In this document: positions 1 to 11,342 of the stretch, one piece after another
Position numbering within the stretch: the stretch's first letter is position 1
How the letters are laid out: the number at the start of each line of letters is the position of its first letter
Assembly: GCA_014529385.2 (NCBI GenBank)
Contig: CM043970.1
Span: forward strand, 61,199,523-61,263,522
Direction: 5' to 3'
Source: Adiantum capillus-veneris
Taxonomy: Eukaryota; Streptophyta; Polypodiopsida; Polypodiales; Pteridaceae
DNA: 64,000 nt
Notes under the pieces: generated by a model
Seen by the model: only the letters and a program-made list of their open reading frames with translations
Database searches by the model: none
Told to the model about the DNA's origin: nothing
Translations under genes and position numbers: made by a program

Positions 1-61
1 GTCCATACACAATAAATATGGGAAAAACCTTGAAGTAAGAAGTACAATGAGATCAAGTCTA

Positions 62-68
<7 letters not shown>
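1..68. other. Unassigned left edge
   Basis: This short AT-rich stretch precedes the CT microsatellite. I see no coding potential, terminal repeat or regulatory motif. It may be the flank of the LINE insertion, but a target-site duplication cannot be recognised without the other end. Confidence 0.4.

Positions 69-132
<64 letters not shown>
69..132. repeat. (CT)n microsatellite, about 64 bp
   Basis: An uninterrupted CT run. It follows directly on the minus-strand 3' end of the LINE relic, where the minus strand reads AAAGAAAAAAGAGAGA. It may therefore have grown from the element's 3' tail. Confidence 0.95.
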
Positions 133-137
<5 letters not shown>

Positions 138-167
138 CTTTGGAAAAAGTCAGAGCTGTATATTACT

Positions 168-201
168 GAGTACAAAATAATCCCGAGTACAAAATAATCC
201 C
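168..201. repeat. Tandem 2 x 17 bp near LINE 3' end
   Basis: The unit GAGTACAAAATAATCCC occurs twice without a spacer at 168-184 and 185-201. It lies just inside the presumed 3' end of the LINE. Duplicated 3' ends are common products of slippage during target-primed reverse transcription, which is the inference here. Confidence 0.85.
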
Positions 202-484
202 AACGGATGCCAAAATAGCCTATCACGCGGGGTGTACAAGCTGAATGAAAGAAGGAGAGCCACTATAGTGACTACTCGACTAGAACAATCTCATGGTGGT
301 CGGTGTGAGGAATGAAGGAGAAACCACTGAGGAGGGACATAATGCCAAGTAATCTGACCACCTGTCAATGTGAAGAAGAGTGGGGATCGTGCCCAACGTC
401 GAAGAAAGGCAAATCGACGAGCCTCGGCTGCTCTAGATGTACCAGAGGAGGAATCCCACTGCCAAATCACGGTGTGAATGGTGT

Positions 485-2065
485 CTAGCCAAATGGCAGT
501 GAGGATAATTTGGCAGTGAGGATATCCTGAAGCAGTTGTGGAGCCGCACTGAGAATGTGAAGACAACGAGCTCTCCAAATATTCCATAGTGTAATACTAG
601 TGATGACTGAGAAAACTGCATCACGTGTCTGCGTATCTCCCTGCCAAGCAATCTGTGGTATCATAGCCAAAGTCCCTCGTCGATAACCAGTGGAGGTAAG
701 CATGAAGGCTGGATCTGTGGCTGAGCCCTCGTAGAAAAGATGCGGGCCGAGCATCGACATCAACCATGAGACAGATCCCCAAGTAAGAAATCCATGCTGA
801 ACACCTGATCTGTTGAGTAGAGAGCAAATTGCAAGCCACACTACATGGGAAGCTGAGCATGACCAAAGACAGTGAGCAGGTGACTCAAGTTGACGCAAAG
901 GGCAGCGAGTACATAACGGATCATGACCCATAGTAGCTAGCCAAGTCCCAACTGGTAGTCCCGCATGAGCAATCATCCACATGAAAAAGGAAATACGACG
1001 AGCAACATGTAAATCCCAGATCGCGGACCAAAACTGTTGCAGATAGGCATGAGAGAGGCCTGAATGTAACCAGAAACGCATTCGAGTGGGCTGCTGAGGT
1101 TGCTGTCTCATCAATGCTAATCTTCCAATCCGGACAGTGTACTCAAAGAAAGATACGGGTGCCCCTGTGGGATCTGAGTGAGGCCAATGCCACTCTCCTG
1201 GGTCCCAGTAAAGCTACGATAGGGCACGGCCCTCCCACACCCAAAGCCTCCAAAGTGCAGCATCAGCGGAAGCAAAACGGGGATCAACACAACGACGCTT
1301 CCCGCGTGAGCCAACTACTCGTATGGCCTCCCATCGAGCACCGGAGGAGATAAGTAGTGGAGAAGTGGCCGAGTATGTCAATCGAGCATGAATCCCCTGA
1401 GAATTGTCAGTATCAACTGTGAATAGCATGGAGTCCAAACGAACTAATAAGAGAGTGCTGCGGTCAAAGAGGCCTTCCCAGCCACAATGAGGAGGCATCT
1501 GAAGTGTGCCGCGCATGATTGCATCCCACTGTGAAGGAACGGCAGAATCAATCTCAAGCAGTCTGTCTGGCACCCCACGACCAATGTCATAATGTTCTGT
1601 CACAAAATCTGCATCCAACATACGTGTCTCATAAAACAACCGCATAGAGGCTGCAGGGCCAGAATCCCAAGCAGCCCAATCAATGTGAGTCCTCTCTCCA
1701 AGCTGACGAGGTGGATGAACCGAAGAATCAAGAACTGTAGCATTCCAAATGAGAGGCTGGCGCTCAATCTCCTCACGAAATGAGGGAGGTGAGCGTACGA
1801 TAGTCTGTCTCATGGAAACCCAAATCTGAAGGAGCGATCGTAGAAAGGGTGAGAGGGTGGAAGTAGACAAAGGAGCATCCGTAAAGAGAAAACGATACCC
1901 TGAATGCCAAGTAGTGCTCGGGTAAGCCAAATGAGAGGACGACAGCAGCCTCTGAAAGATAGGCACTTCCGCCGAAAGCATTCTATGCAACTGTGTATCA
2001 AAACCTGAATCACCAGGAAGGCACCAGCAGTGAGGTGAAAACAGAGCAGCTGCAATGGCAAGAGC
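485..2065 (-). pseudogene. LINE ORF2 C-terminal region with zf-RVT domain
   Basis: One minus-strand frame is open from about 2065 to the stop at 485-487, broken only by a TAG at 1214-1216. The distal part carries the reverse-transcriptase zinc-binding (zf-RVT) signature typical of plant LINE ORF2 C-termini: a VARRISFFMWMIAHAGLPVG-type helix, then a C-x2-C pair (CTRC), then H-C-LW (AHCLWSC). The upstream 250 residues resemble the variable segment between RT and zf-RVT. A further in-frame stop at 2066-2068 closes the frame upstream. The protein would have been a nuclear or cytoplasmic RT-RNP component. It is not functional here because the RT palm is absent. Confidence 0.75.
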
Positions 2066-2076
2066 TCAATATATAT

Positions 2077-2575
2077 ACCCGCCAACCTGGAATCATCTGG
2101 CAGCAAAAGGCTAGGGATTAACAGAAGGGAGAGAGCAATTGATGGTGAAGATGATGGAAAAGAAGCATCTGATATCAACAAGAAACTGCAGGAGGAAGCC
2201 ACGCTGTGAGTAGCAAAGCGCTGCACTAGCTGCTGACAAGGAGTTGTCAGTCAGTATAAAGACGAGTCCACGTGCTGAAGGTGGATCAAAGCTGGAAAGG
2301 AACTCCAAGAAGAACACAGCCATGTGAAACCTGCTGCAGAATCCTGGTAGGAGAGCAGCAAGCTGCAACCTGACAACCCAAGGCAACCAAAACAAGAAGA
2401 AGACAAAAGGTAGAAACAGGATGAACGCAAAAAAGACAAGAAAACAAGAAAAGAAAACGTGTTCTGAAAACAAACTTCCCACATCCACCGACCCACCCCC
2501 ACCAGAAGTGAGCAAACACTCACACCCCCGAAACCTAGTCTTAAGAGCACGATGAAAGAAAACAGCAAAACCATG

Positions 2576-2612
<37 letters not shown>

Positions 2613-2926
2613 CAAGGAAATGCAAGCAGAAAGAGAACAAAAATAAAGAAGGGAGCACCGGAGGATGCGCGGGCTCGAGGAGTGCAGGATTGGGCCGAGG
2701 ACAGGAGGGCAAGAGCACACAGAGCCAATGGCGCAGAGGCTCGAAAACAGAGAGAGAGAGAGAGCTCGTACGATTTGGGGAAAAGACCTTATAGTCTTTG
2801 TGGTCTTTGCCCACTTTTATTATGAGTGACTTTAAAATAATGTCCAAGCTCAATGTGAACCTGGACAAAGTATAAAATGTACAAAAGGGAGCCTAAGCCT
2901 TAGGCATTTAGGCCTTTAACCCAACA
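2077..2926 (-). mobile_element. Cop-E putative 3' LTR region (outer end uncertain)
   Basis: On the minus strand an LTR-like sequence starts TGTTGGG at 2926, immediately after a polypurine tract. It contains a (CA)n run (about 2577-2609) and a short GA run (about 2749-2763). Protein-like frames here are low complexity (runs of S, L, F and V) and are not credible genes. The outer LTR end was not identified and is placed by default at the LINE boundary, so the LTR may be shorter. Confidence 0.45.
2577..2609. repeat. (CA)n microsatellite
   Basis: A run of about 16 CA units inside the presumed LTR of Cop-E. It is a simple sequence repeat with no further structure seen. Confidence 0.9.
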
Positions 2927-2940
2927 ACCTCCCACTTAAA
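2927..2940 (-). other. Cop-E polypurine tract
   Basis: On the minus strand TTTAAGTGGGAGGT lies directly upstream of TGTTGGG, the LTR start. The same tract and LTR start are found in the miniature Copia K at 61511-61531, which ties the two elements to one family group. Confidence 0.8.
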
Positions 2941-2961
2941 GGCATAAATGACGCCTTTAAG

Positions 2962-5900
2962 CTATCCAACTCCCACCATCTGCATGCAAAGCTCATGTTG
3001 AGCCTTGGCAAGACTCTTGGTGAGAACATCTACAGGGTTATCCTGTGTGTTGATCTTAGTCAAGGTGACTAGATTATCTTCCAATACCTGACGTATAAAG
3101 TGGTACCGCACATCAATGTGTTTGGTACGTGCATGAAACATGGCATTTTTTGCCAAATAGACAGCACTCTGGCTATCGCATCCCAACACTGGAGTACTAG
3201 CAGGCATGCCAAGTTCTTTTGTAAGTCTCCCTAACCAAATGGCTTCTTTAGAAGCCTCAGTGGCTGAAATATATTCAGCCTCAGTAGTACTCAATGCCAC
3301 GATTTTCTGCAACCTAGAACATCAAGAGACTGCACCATCAGCAATAGCAAAACATATCCACAAGTAGATTTCCTAGTATCCAAGTCACCTGCCATGTCTG
3401 CATCACAATATCCCTGCAACTTTAGGTCACTTTTGCCATAAGAGACACTTTGATTTTGTACCTAACAAATATCTCAAAATGCATTTGACAACTTCCCAAT
3501 GTGCTTTGCCAGGATTCGACATGTATCGACTGACAACTCCCCCTGCATAAGCAATGTCTGGACGAGTAGCAACCATAGCATACATAAGAGAACCATAAGC
3601 AAATGCATAAGGGATTCCCTTCATTGCTTTCAATGCCATCTCATCCTTTGGGCAATCTGCTTTGCTGAGCTTAGTATATGGAGGTAAAGGCACTCCAAGA
3701 GGCTTAGCATTAGCCATGTTAAACCTGTCCTGGCACGTTTTCAATGTACTTTTCTTGAGACAAATACAATATGCACTGGTCTCTTTGCCTTGTAATCCTT
3801 ACTCCAAGAACGTGTTCAGCTGCCCCAAGGTCTTTCATTGAAAATGCAGATTTCAGTTTCTGTTTAAGAGCATCTACAGTGCTTCTTTTCTTCGCAGCCA
3901 GCAGCATATCATCTACATAGAGCACAAGAATGACAGGGCTGCCATCTTCATCAAGTCTTTTGTACAAACAATGATCTGCATGGCTTCTTTTGTAACATGT
4001 TTGAGCATAAAAGCATCAAACTTTTTGTACCATTGTCTAGAAGCTTGTTTCAACCCACATAAGCTTTTATTGAGCATACATACCAAATGTTCCTTTCCAA
4101 GAATGACAAAACCTTCGGGTTGCTTCATGTAAAGCTCTTCTTCAACATCACCATGCAAGAAAGCTGTATGTACATCCATTTGGTCTAACTCCAAATCGAG
4201 GGCAGCCGCTATGGCAAACAATACACGTAATGTGGCCATTTTTACTACAGGAGAGAACACTTCCTGAAAGTCTATGCCCTTAGTTTGACTATATCCCTTT
4301 GCAACAAGCCTTGCTTTATACTTGGGTTTTCCATCAACCGTCTTGATTTTGTACACCCATTTGTTAGGAATGGCCTTCCTTCCCTTGGGCAATGCCACCA
4401 AATCCCAAGTATCATTAGCATGTAAAGCTTTGATCTCTTCCTGCATAGCACGCTCCCACTTCTTACTATGATCACATGTCTTAGCCTCTTTATAAGTGAG
4501 AGGCTCCCCTTCGTCTGTCAGCATAATATAATGCAAAGAGGGATAATATCTACTCACATTCCGCCTTGGACGAGTAAAACGCCTCACCCAATGATCCACA
4601 TTATTTGGAAATGGGTCTACATCAGGTGGAACAATGATATCATCAACAAAGGGCTGCTGTACATCATTTTCAGCCCTGTTTTCAGCATTGTTATGTGGGT
4701 GCACATGCCCTTCAGGAGCCTCATTTTTATGTCCAACATCTCTGGCTCAAACACCACTGGTTCATCAACATTTTTAGCCATATGTGGTGCATCCCGATGG
4801 TCAAAATTAGGCATAATAGGTGGCTGTACATGCTGAAATTTGACCTTCTTATGGTCACCATTAGAGGCACAATTGTTTTTAAGCAGCCTTGCCTCATTAA
4901 AAACAACATCCCGGCTGCGTATAACCTTTTTGAGCTGAGGTAACCAAATTTTGTAGCCCGTTTCACCTTCTTCACCGTATCCCATGAAGAGGCCTTTAAT
5001 GGACTTTGCATCCAGCTTACTCCTCAACTCAGGTCTTACATGCACAAACGCTTCGCAACCAAAGACGCGTAAGTGATCATATGAAGCAGGTTTACCAGAC
5101 CAAACCTCTTCAGGGATGTCACCTTTCAAAGACATGTGAGGGGATCGATTACATATATGCACTGCAGTTTTTAAAGCTTCTCCCCAAAATCCATGAGGGA
5201 GATTAGCTGTGGACAGCATGCATCTCACCCTCTCACATAAAGTCCTATTGTATCTTTCAACCACACCATTAGAAGAGGGGCTGTATGGAATAGTAAGCTC
5301 CCTCTTAATGCCCAAATTTTCATTTGTGAACTCACCTCCATTATCCGTACGCAAGCATTTCAGCTTTTTACATGTTTGGGTGGTCACAAATGCATGAAAT
5401 TTCTTAAACGCAACAAAGGCTTCATCCTTAGATTTGAACAAATGAACCCAGATTTTTCTAGAACGATCGTCAACAAAAGAGACAAAATAATGTGCACTCC
5501 CCATAGATTTAGTGGGCATGCTACAAACATCAGAATGTACAAGATCAAGCACATTAGATTTGCGAGAGACATGGGAGTAATAAGAAATTTTCACTTGCTT
5601 GCCATATTGACATTCATTACAAAAATCAAGCTTTGTGCCTTTAGCATCAAGCTTGTTCAAATTACAAAGCTTAGTAAGGCCTTTTTGGCTCATATGGCCA
5701 AGCCTCTTATGCCACAACTCCATATGTGAGTTAATTTCAACCAAAGCAATAAATTCTCCCAACAAGGCCTTTCCATGCAAGCTGGAAAGTGTCCCTTTCT
5801 TTGTACCTTTTACAATCAGCCTTGAGCCTTTTGTCATCTTCCATGATCCTCTCTCAAACAAAATGCTGTAACCATGCATATCCATCTGACCAACAGAAAG

Positions 5901-5968
5901 TAGACTCTTCTTGATTCCTGGCACATATCTAACATCATGCAAGACAAGCTCATTTGTGCCATCTATAG
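2962..5968 (-). pseudogene. Copia pol: integrase, RT, RNase H (frameshifted)
   Basis: Domains in order on the minus strand. The GAG-pre-integrase zinc module is at about 5700-5560 (ELWHKRLGH... FCNECQYGK). The integrase core at 5540-5100 keeps all three acidic residues (HSDV, RTDNGGEF, VVERYN). The RT is at 4500-3720, with fingers and palm motifs (KARLVAKGY, QMDVHTAFLHG) and catalytic YVDDM near 3905. RNase H at 3312-2962 has TTEAEYISA and RTKHIDVRYHF. Reading shifts near 4640, 3940, 3730 and 3370 scatter the polyprotein over several frames, so it cannot be expressed whole. The motif set fits plant Tork/Tnt1-like Copia; the lineage call is inference. Confidence 0.9.
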
Positions 5969-6791
5969 AAAGATGAAGAAGAAAGCCAGAAATGCTTCAG
6001 TTGCTGATGCAGTGAAGAAGGAGGCTTGCTTCAGATGTGGCCAAACGGGTCACCAAATCAAGGATTGCCCCAAGAAGAAGAAGACGCAGAAACCGCAAGG
6101 TCGTCCTTCGGTTCAGATTCACGAGATCTCAAGTAACTCTGATGTTGTTCAAGTTGAAATCCATCATTTAGCGCACAGTTCATGCACTAATTGTACTTTT
6201 AGCACCAAAGTGTTTGATAAGCACGATCTTCTCCGTTTCCCCGGGAAGATCAATGGTCACGACGTGACCGTACTCCTTGATAATGGAAGCTTACACAATT
6301 TTGTGGATGCAAAATTGATGCAGAAACTGAGCCTGCGGACGCGGGACAGTGACCATGAGTATCGCCTGAAGATGGCTCGTGGCGTGGATAAGGATGTATG
6401 GAATCGGATGGTTCCAGACTTGTCGCTCAAGCTGGCTGATTACAAAGAGAACCTGGATTTCCACATCATGCGCCTGGACAGAGCAGATGTTATTTTAGGA
6501 ATTCCATGGTTTTATGATAAACAAGACTCATTGTATATAGACTATGTACATCACTCTCTTGTTTTTGTTAAGCAGAACATGCCTCATGTATCTGTGTCGC
6601 TTTGTAATCAGAACTCTGTAAATAATGGTTTTGCAATACCAGTTGGTACTGCTTTGGAAATGTATAAAGAAATAAAGTCTTTTGATGTTGACTTCTATCA
6701 ATGTGTACCATCTGCTTGGTTTGATTCATTAGTGCTTGGTACTTCTGTCACTGAATTTCGTAAAAATGTTTCATGTTCTTCTGGAACTTAG
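5969..6791 (+). pseudogene. Gyp-A gag zinc knuckle and aspartic protease
   Basis: The frame opens in the gag C-terminus with a perfect CCHC knuckle (CFRCGQTGHQIKDC), which binds nucleic acid, followed by a Lys-rich linker. About 75 residues later comes the retropepsin, with VLLDNGSLHNFVD in place of the usual D-T/S-G-A and the downstream DVILGIPW strand-and-flap signature. The active-site Asp is kept, but the next two residues are changed (D-N-G-S). The frame ends at a TAG (6789-6791) and then continues into RT in the same frame. Confidence 0.85.
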
Positions 6792-8171
6792 GGATTGCGA
6801 CGAATCCAACCTTATATCATGACCGATTTCAAGGATGTTTTTCCTGATGATCTACCTCCTGGCTTGCCGCCTTCCAAAGGAGTAGATCATGGCATTGAGT
6901 TGGTGGCTGGTAGTCAGCCCTTCTCAAAGCAACCCTATCGGTTTAGTAAAACCGAGGAGGACGAGATTCAGCAACAGCTGAAGGATTATCTCGACAGGGG
7001 TTTTGTTCGGCCTAGCAAATCCCCGTGGGGAGCGTCAGTGCTACTTTCTCGAAAGAAGGATAACACTATGCGCTTCTACGTGGATTACAAGGGGTTGAAT
7101 AAGCTCACTGTCAAGAACAAGTATCCGCTCCCGCGCATGGACGATCTGATAGATCGGCTCCATGGAGCGTTGTATTTTACGAAGATAGACCTGCGATCAG
7201 GCTATCATCAGATACGGATCAAACTGGAAGATATTCCTTAGACAGGCTTCCATACGCGTTATGATCACTACGAGTTTTTGGTCTTGCCTTTCGGTTTGAC
7301 CAATGCTCCAGCTACGTTCCAGCAGATGATGAATGATCTGCTGAGACTATTTTTAGGCAACTTTGTTGTTGTATTTCTCGATGATATCTTGATCTACAAC
7401 CGAAGTTTGTCTGAGCACCTACTGCATATACGCACTGTCCTCGAAGTATTGAGAACTGAGAAGCTTTACACTAAGGCTTCTAAGTGTGAATTCTTTAAGA
7501 AAGAGCTTCTGTACTTGGGTCACATCATTACTCGCGATGGAATTCGCGTCGACCCTGAAAAGTTGGATAAAGTGCGAAATTGGCCCATTCTGAAGAATGT
7601 ACGCCAAGTAAAGTCCTTTTTAGGCTTTACTCGATTCTTTCGCAAGTTTATCAAGGATTACTCTAATGTTGTTGCTTCGCTTACGCAACTTTTAAAAGGA
7701 GGGGTAAAAGGGCCGAAGACTTCGAGTCCTCATCGTAAAGGTAATCCCCCTGTTGTCTGGAATGAGCGCCTCGACGAGAGCTTTCGAACACTAAAGCACT
7801 TGGTGACTACTGCGCCAATATTGCACATTGTGGATCCTAGCAAACCGTTTGTGGTTGAAACGGATGCTAGTGATTATGCTATTGGTGCGGCATTATACCA
7901 GGATGGACGTCCTGTTGCGTTTGAAAGTAAGAAGCTTTCTGACGCTGAGATGCGCTATCCAACGTATGAGAAGGAGCTTTACGCCGTAGTCCACGCCCTG
8001 AGGAAATGGCGGCACTACTTGTATGGCTCTACGTTTGTTGCATGGACAGATCATCACTCCTTGCGCTATATCTGTGATCAGGGTGATCTCAAAGGCCGGA
8101 AGGCTAGATGGGTTGAGCTTATGCAAGAGTTTGACTTTGAAATCCGTTATAGAAAAGGATCCAGCAATTGA
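6792..8171 (+). pseudogene. Gyp-A reverse transcriptase and RNase H
   Basis: This continues the protease frame. RT motifs are visible: [29 protein letters not shown], the [13 protein letters not shown] palm, and VVFLDDILIYNR with the catalytic F-L-DD at about 7370-7385. RNase H follows with VVETDASDYAIGAAL, YEKELYAVVHAL and WTDHHSLRYI. In-frame stops occur at 7239-7241 (TAG) and 8169-8171 (TGA, just before the VADALSR tether). Apart from the stops the frame is undisturbed, which suggests moderate age. Confidence 0.9.
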
Positions 8172-9876
8172 GTTGCCGATGCGCTCAGCAGGATTCCTGA
8201 GATCAATGCCTTGTCTATGGCTGAAATCTCGACGGATTTCTCTCTCTCTCTCTCTCTCCGAGGGCTATGTCGTTCCGATGGCCATTTTGGCAAGATATGG
8301 AACGAGGTCGAAGTGGGGCATGACTCGCATACAGGCTTGGGTGATCCGGAGACCCAAGTGAGTCATGCTGGAGAGACGAGACAGCGACAATACTCCATTA
8401 GAGGTGGACTATTGTTCAGAAATGGTAAAGTCTGCGTGCCGGAAATCGATGAGATTCGACAAAGGATTTTGTGCAAATGCCACGATGTTCCTAGCGCTGG
8501 GCACCCAGGCATCCAGAGAACTTTGGCTTTGGTCAAGCGATATTTCTATTGGCCAAGGATGCGCTCTTACATAGAGAGCTATGTGAAGAGATGCGCTCAA
8601 TGTCAGGTCAATAAGGCAGAGTGCCTTAGAAAAGCTGGCCTGCTACATCCATTGGAAATCCCAGATGCCGAGTGACAGAGTATTTCCATGGACTTCAACG
8701 TTGGTTTGCCAAATACTAGTCGGGGCAATGACGCTATTTGGGTTGTGGTCGATAGACTCACAAAAATGGCGAAGTTTATACCAACGATGCTACATCCATT
8801 GGAAATCCCAGATGCCGAGTGACAGAGTATTTCCATGGACTTCATCGTTGGTTTGCCAAATACTAGTCGGGGCAATGACGCTATTTGGGTTGTGGTCGAT
8901 AGACTCACAAATATGGCGAAGTTTATACCAACGAAGTCGACAGTAAAAAGCCATGAGTTGGCGGTTTTATTTGTCGATCAGCTTTATAAGCTGTATGGTC
9001 TCCCAGAAGGTATCGTCAGTGATCGAGATCCTAAGTTCACTCGCCCGATTTTGGCGAGATGTCTTTGCTCACCTTCAGACGAAGTTGAGTATGTCGTCTT
9101 CTGACCATCCTGAGTCTGACGGACAAACTGAGAGGATGAATCAGACGTTAGAGGACATGTTGAGAGCCTATGTCTCTCACACGCAGTCTAATTGGGAAAG
9201 GTATCTTCCACAGTTAGAGTTTGCCTATAATAGTAGCAAGCATTCTGCTACTACTGGATTTAGCCCGTTCATGCTGATGTATGGATTTGAGCCTAAATCC
9301 CCAATTGCTATTGGCTTAGAGAAAGTCAAGGAACGCCAAGCTCGTGATTTCCTGTATGACATGCAGGAAATGCTCGAATTGGCTAAGGATAGTATAAGAA
9401 CGGCTCGTGATCGAGTCACTACTTATGCTAATCAAAAGAGATCTCCAAGGACTCTAGATGTGGGACAATGGGTCTATCTGAAGATATCCAAGGATTCCAA
9501 GACTATGCGAACAGGAAAGCATTATAAGCTTTCAGCTAGATATTGTGGTCCGTTCTTGATCACAAAGAAAATTGGCCACGTTGCCTACAAACTGGCTCTT
9601 CCTTCGGATGTTAGTGTACATCCAGTGTTTCATGTCAGCCGCCTTAAAGTAAAATTGAGCGAAGCCGACGTTGTTGTGCCTATCGAGGAAAATGTATGGT
9701 AAGATATGCAAACTGAGTATATTCCTCGAGAACCAAAAGCAGTTTTAGATCATCGTACCCGTCATTCGCGCCAAAAGGCTTATGACGAGTACTTAATTAA
9801 ATGGAAGGGTCAATCTGAAAGGTTTGCTACTTGGGAACCTGTTAGCTTTGAAGGCTCAGTATCCCCACTTCATTGA
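8172..9876 (+). pseudogene. Gyp-A integrase with chromodomain
   Basis: The H2C2 zinc domain (GHPGIQRTL... RCAQCQ) is followed by the catalytic core: SMDFIVGLP, then VSDRDPKF, then the DGQTERMNQ helix. Next come the GPY/F module (LSARYCGPFLI... HPVFHVSRL) and, beyond a TAA at 9700-9702, a chromodomain with YLIKWKGQSERFATWEP. Chromodomains steer chromovirus integration to marked chromatin. Defects are a TGA at 8673-8675, a 147-bp in-frame tandem duplication covering the first catalytic Asp, and a frameshift near 9050. A (CT)n run at about 8241-8257 interrupts the RNase H-integrase linker and is translated as Ser-Leu repeats. Confidence 0.9.
8643..8936 (+). repeat. 147-bp in-frame tandem duplication in integrase
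   Basis: Units 8643-8789 and 8790-8936 are nearly identical, differing at a few positions. Each carries the SMDF core strand with the first catalytic Asp and the VVVDRL strand. The period of 147 bp is 49 codons, so the frame is kept. Both units contain the same TGA (gag-tga-cag), so that stop arose before the duplication. Confidence 0.95.
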
Positions 9877-9894
9877 TGAGGACATCAATGGTTC

Positions 9895-9909
9895 TTAAGG
9901 GGGGAAGTA
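9895..9909 (+). other. Gyp-A polypurine tract
   Basis: TTAAGGGGGGAAGTA precedes the LTR start TGTTATG at 9910. This is the expected plus-strand primer site and fixes the 3' LTR start. Confidence 0.85.
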
Positions 9910-10297
9910 TGTTATGTCCTGCTCACAGGAGAGGGGATCTAGCCCAGATGCCGTTGGGATGGGCGTCCAGTGTTCAGGCAGACGTAGTGTGAACCCGGCC
10001 AGTGTGGCCGGCCATTATTATAAAAGGGATGCCAAGGCCTCATTTATAGTTATCGACCCCCACTGACAGAGTGCCAGTGGTTAGCCCGCGAGGCTAGGAG
10101 TACGCGAGGTCACCTCGAGGAGGTGAGGCCGGGTGGTATGGGACGCTCGGTCTTACCGGTGCATGCCTACGTCCTCGGACGCTGGCCCCAGCACGGGGGA
10201 GCTGTCGGATGGTGGCTACGGTCGGGTGGTTCGTCCGACGCGTGTCTGTAGGCAGTCTGTGTGGCCGTGAGATCCACTCTCTTTGTTCGTTTCAACA
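9910..10297 (+). mobile_element. Gyp-A 3' LTR (about 388 bp)
   Basis: It begins TGTTATG after the polypurine tract and probably ends TTTCAACA at 10297, giving TGTT...AACA termini. A TATA box (TATAAAAG, 10019-10026) marks the promoter. The right end is inferred from the point where homology to the Gyp-B tail begins. No partner LTR exists in the window to confirm it. Confidence 0.7.
10019..10026 (+). promoter_or_regulatory. TATA box in Gyp-A LTR
   Basis: TATAAAAG lies about 110 bp into the LTR, in a plausible position for the RNA polymerase II promoter of a chromovirus LTR. No start site can be measured from sequence. Confidence 0.6.
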
Positions 10298-10459
10298 TCA
10301 CAATGCAACGCAAATGCTTACATATGCATGTTACAAGACACAATAAACAGCGCCGCTGAGCACTCCCCCAAGACAAACGGTCTACGGTCTGCAGTATAAA
10401 GCTACTCAAAGTCTACCTCGTCACTCCCCCCGCAAATAGCCTAAAAAGGTTTGGGCCAT

Positions 10460-10640
10460 GAGCTCAGAGGACTGTACAACCAAACGCTCCCCAGACCGTA
10501 GTCTGCGTTGCTTGGAGGTTCAAGCATACAACCAAACACTCCCCAGGTATCGGCCTGCGTCGTTCGGAGGTTTTCTAGCATACAGCGGAACGCTCCCCAA
10601 GCATCGGCGTGCGTCGTTCCGAGGTTCAAACAATACCAAA
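10460..10640 (-). repeat. About three diverged tandem units in the Gyp-B1 tail
   Basis: A unit of about 65-75 bp, containing ACGCA...GG(T/A)CTGGGGAGCGTTTGGTTGTA on the minus strand, recurs about three times. Gyp-B2 keeps one copy near 31230-31275. The function is unknown, and the copies could simply be slippage products in a non-coding tail. Confidence 0.75.
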
Positions 10641-10832
10641 ACAGTATTTCTCACTTCTCCACCCGGGAGTAAAATCACCAATTATTGAAACCAGTATTTA
10701 AAACCAGAGTCAAACAATTCAAATTGGCACCAAGACAGGTTTAAAACAGATAGCACCCATTTCAAACAAATTTCAAATAATATTTTCTCAAACAATGTTC
10801 AAAAGTATCTAACTAGAAAACAACTAGAGAGG

Positions 10833-11342
10833 TCATTCAAGGCTTTGTTCGGACAACCGAACTTTGAGGACAACTGGCTTGTCCTTCTGCATCACGATTA
10901 TGGTTTGGTTGCGGACCTGGAGAGTTGCATCATTCTTGTCGTGCCAGGGCATGCCCAAGAGAACGTCGCAATTGCCCAACATCATAATGTGGAAATCGGC
11001 TTTTCCATGATAATCTTGTATAGTCACTGGAAGTGCACCAATGACCGGTACCACTCTCTGAGTTTGCCCCGTGGCTAGCTCAGCTTCAATTTCTCCACCC
11101 GCTGCGTCATAATCAAAGTACATCTGCTTAAAGAATTCTGGATGGATGAAGTTCTCCATAGCTCCAGGGTCAAAGAAAATAAGGGCTTTCAAGCCGTTGA
11201 CTTTTCGATAAGCTTTGCATAATTCATTAAAACTCTTGAGATGTATACCATAAATATCGGATACTAGTCCAATAGCAGGTCTAGCCTTCTTGGCTGGAGG
11301 TGGCCACGGGGATCTGTCTGACGTGGGAGCAGAAGGTTGCAC
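10833..11342 (-). pseudogene. Gyp-B1 aspartic protease (C-terminal part of gag-PR frame)
   Basis: This continues the zinc-knuckle frame. The retropepsin has LIFFDPGAMENFIHPEF (active site D-P-G-A) and, about 75 residues later, NCDVLLGMPWHDKNDA. The frame ends in a natural-looking stop after RLSEQSLE. Gyp-B2 ends at the same residue (RLSEQNLE), so the gag-PR product appears to terminate here by design rather than by chance mutation. D-P-G-A is also found in Gyp-C. No RT follows. Confidence 0.85.

Larger units (their letters stand above)
133..2065 (-). mobile_element. LINE (non-LTR retrotransposon), 3'-terminal part
   Basis: The minus strand carries the end of a LINE ORF2 followed by a 3' untranslated stretch that runs into the CT/GA microsatellite. 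Only the part downstream of the reverse transcriptase core is present. No catalytic RT or endonuclease motifs were seen, so this is a 5'-truncated copy or one cut by the neighbouring Copia element. A 17-bp unit (GAGTACAAAATAATCCC on the plus strand) occurs twice in tandem at 168-201 in the 3' untranslated part. Confidence 0.75.
2077..5968 (-). mobile_element. Cop-E: decayed Ty1/Copia element, 5' truncated
   Basis: A minus-strand Copia element with the canonical order integrase, reverse transcriptase, RNase H, polypurine tract and LTR. Gag, protease, primer binding site and 5' LTR are missing. At about 5968 the sequence switches abruptly into the plus-strand zinc-knuckle region of Gyp-A, so the join is a chimeric breakpoint rather than a natural element end. 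Confidence 0.85.
5969..10297 (+). mobile_element. Gyp-A: decayed Ty3/Gypsy chromovirus
   Basis: A plus-strand Gypsy element with zinc knuckle, protease, RT, RNase H, integrase and a C-terminal chromodomain, then a polypurine tract and a 388-bp 3' LTR. The 5' LTR, primer binding site and most of gag are missing at the chimeric junction with Cop-E near 5968. The 3' LTR ends inside sequence homologous to the Gyp-B tail, so Gyp-A probably integrated into Gyp-B1 or was joined to it by rearrangement. Confidence 0.88.

Noticed and set aside
2111-2868. Phe/Leu/Ser-rich minus-strand ORFs resembling membrane proteins
   Set aside because: They lie in the presumed LTR of Cop-E, overlap in several frames and include translated (CA)n; the composition alone makes them look hydrophobic.
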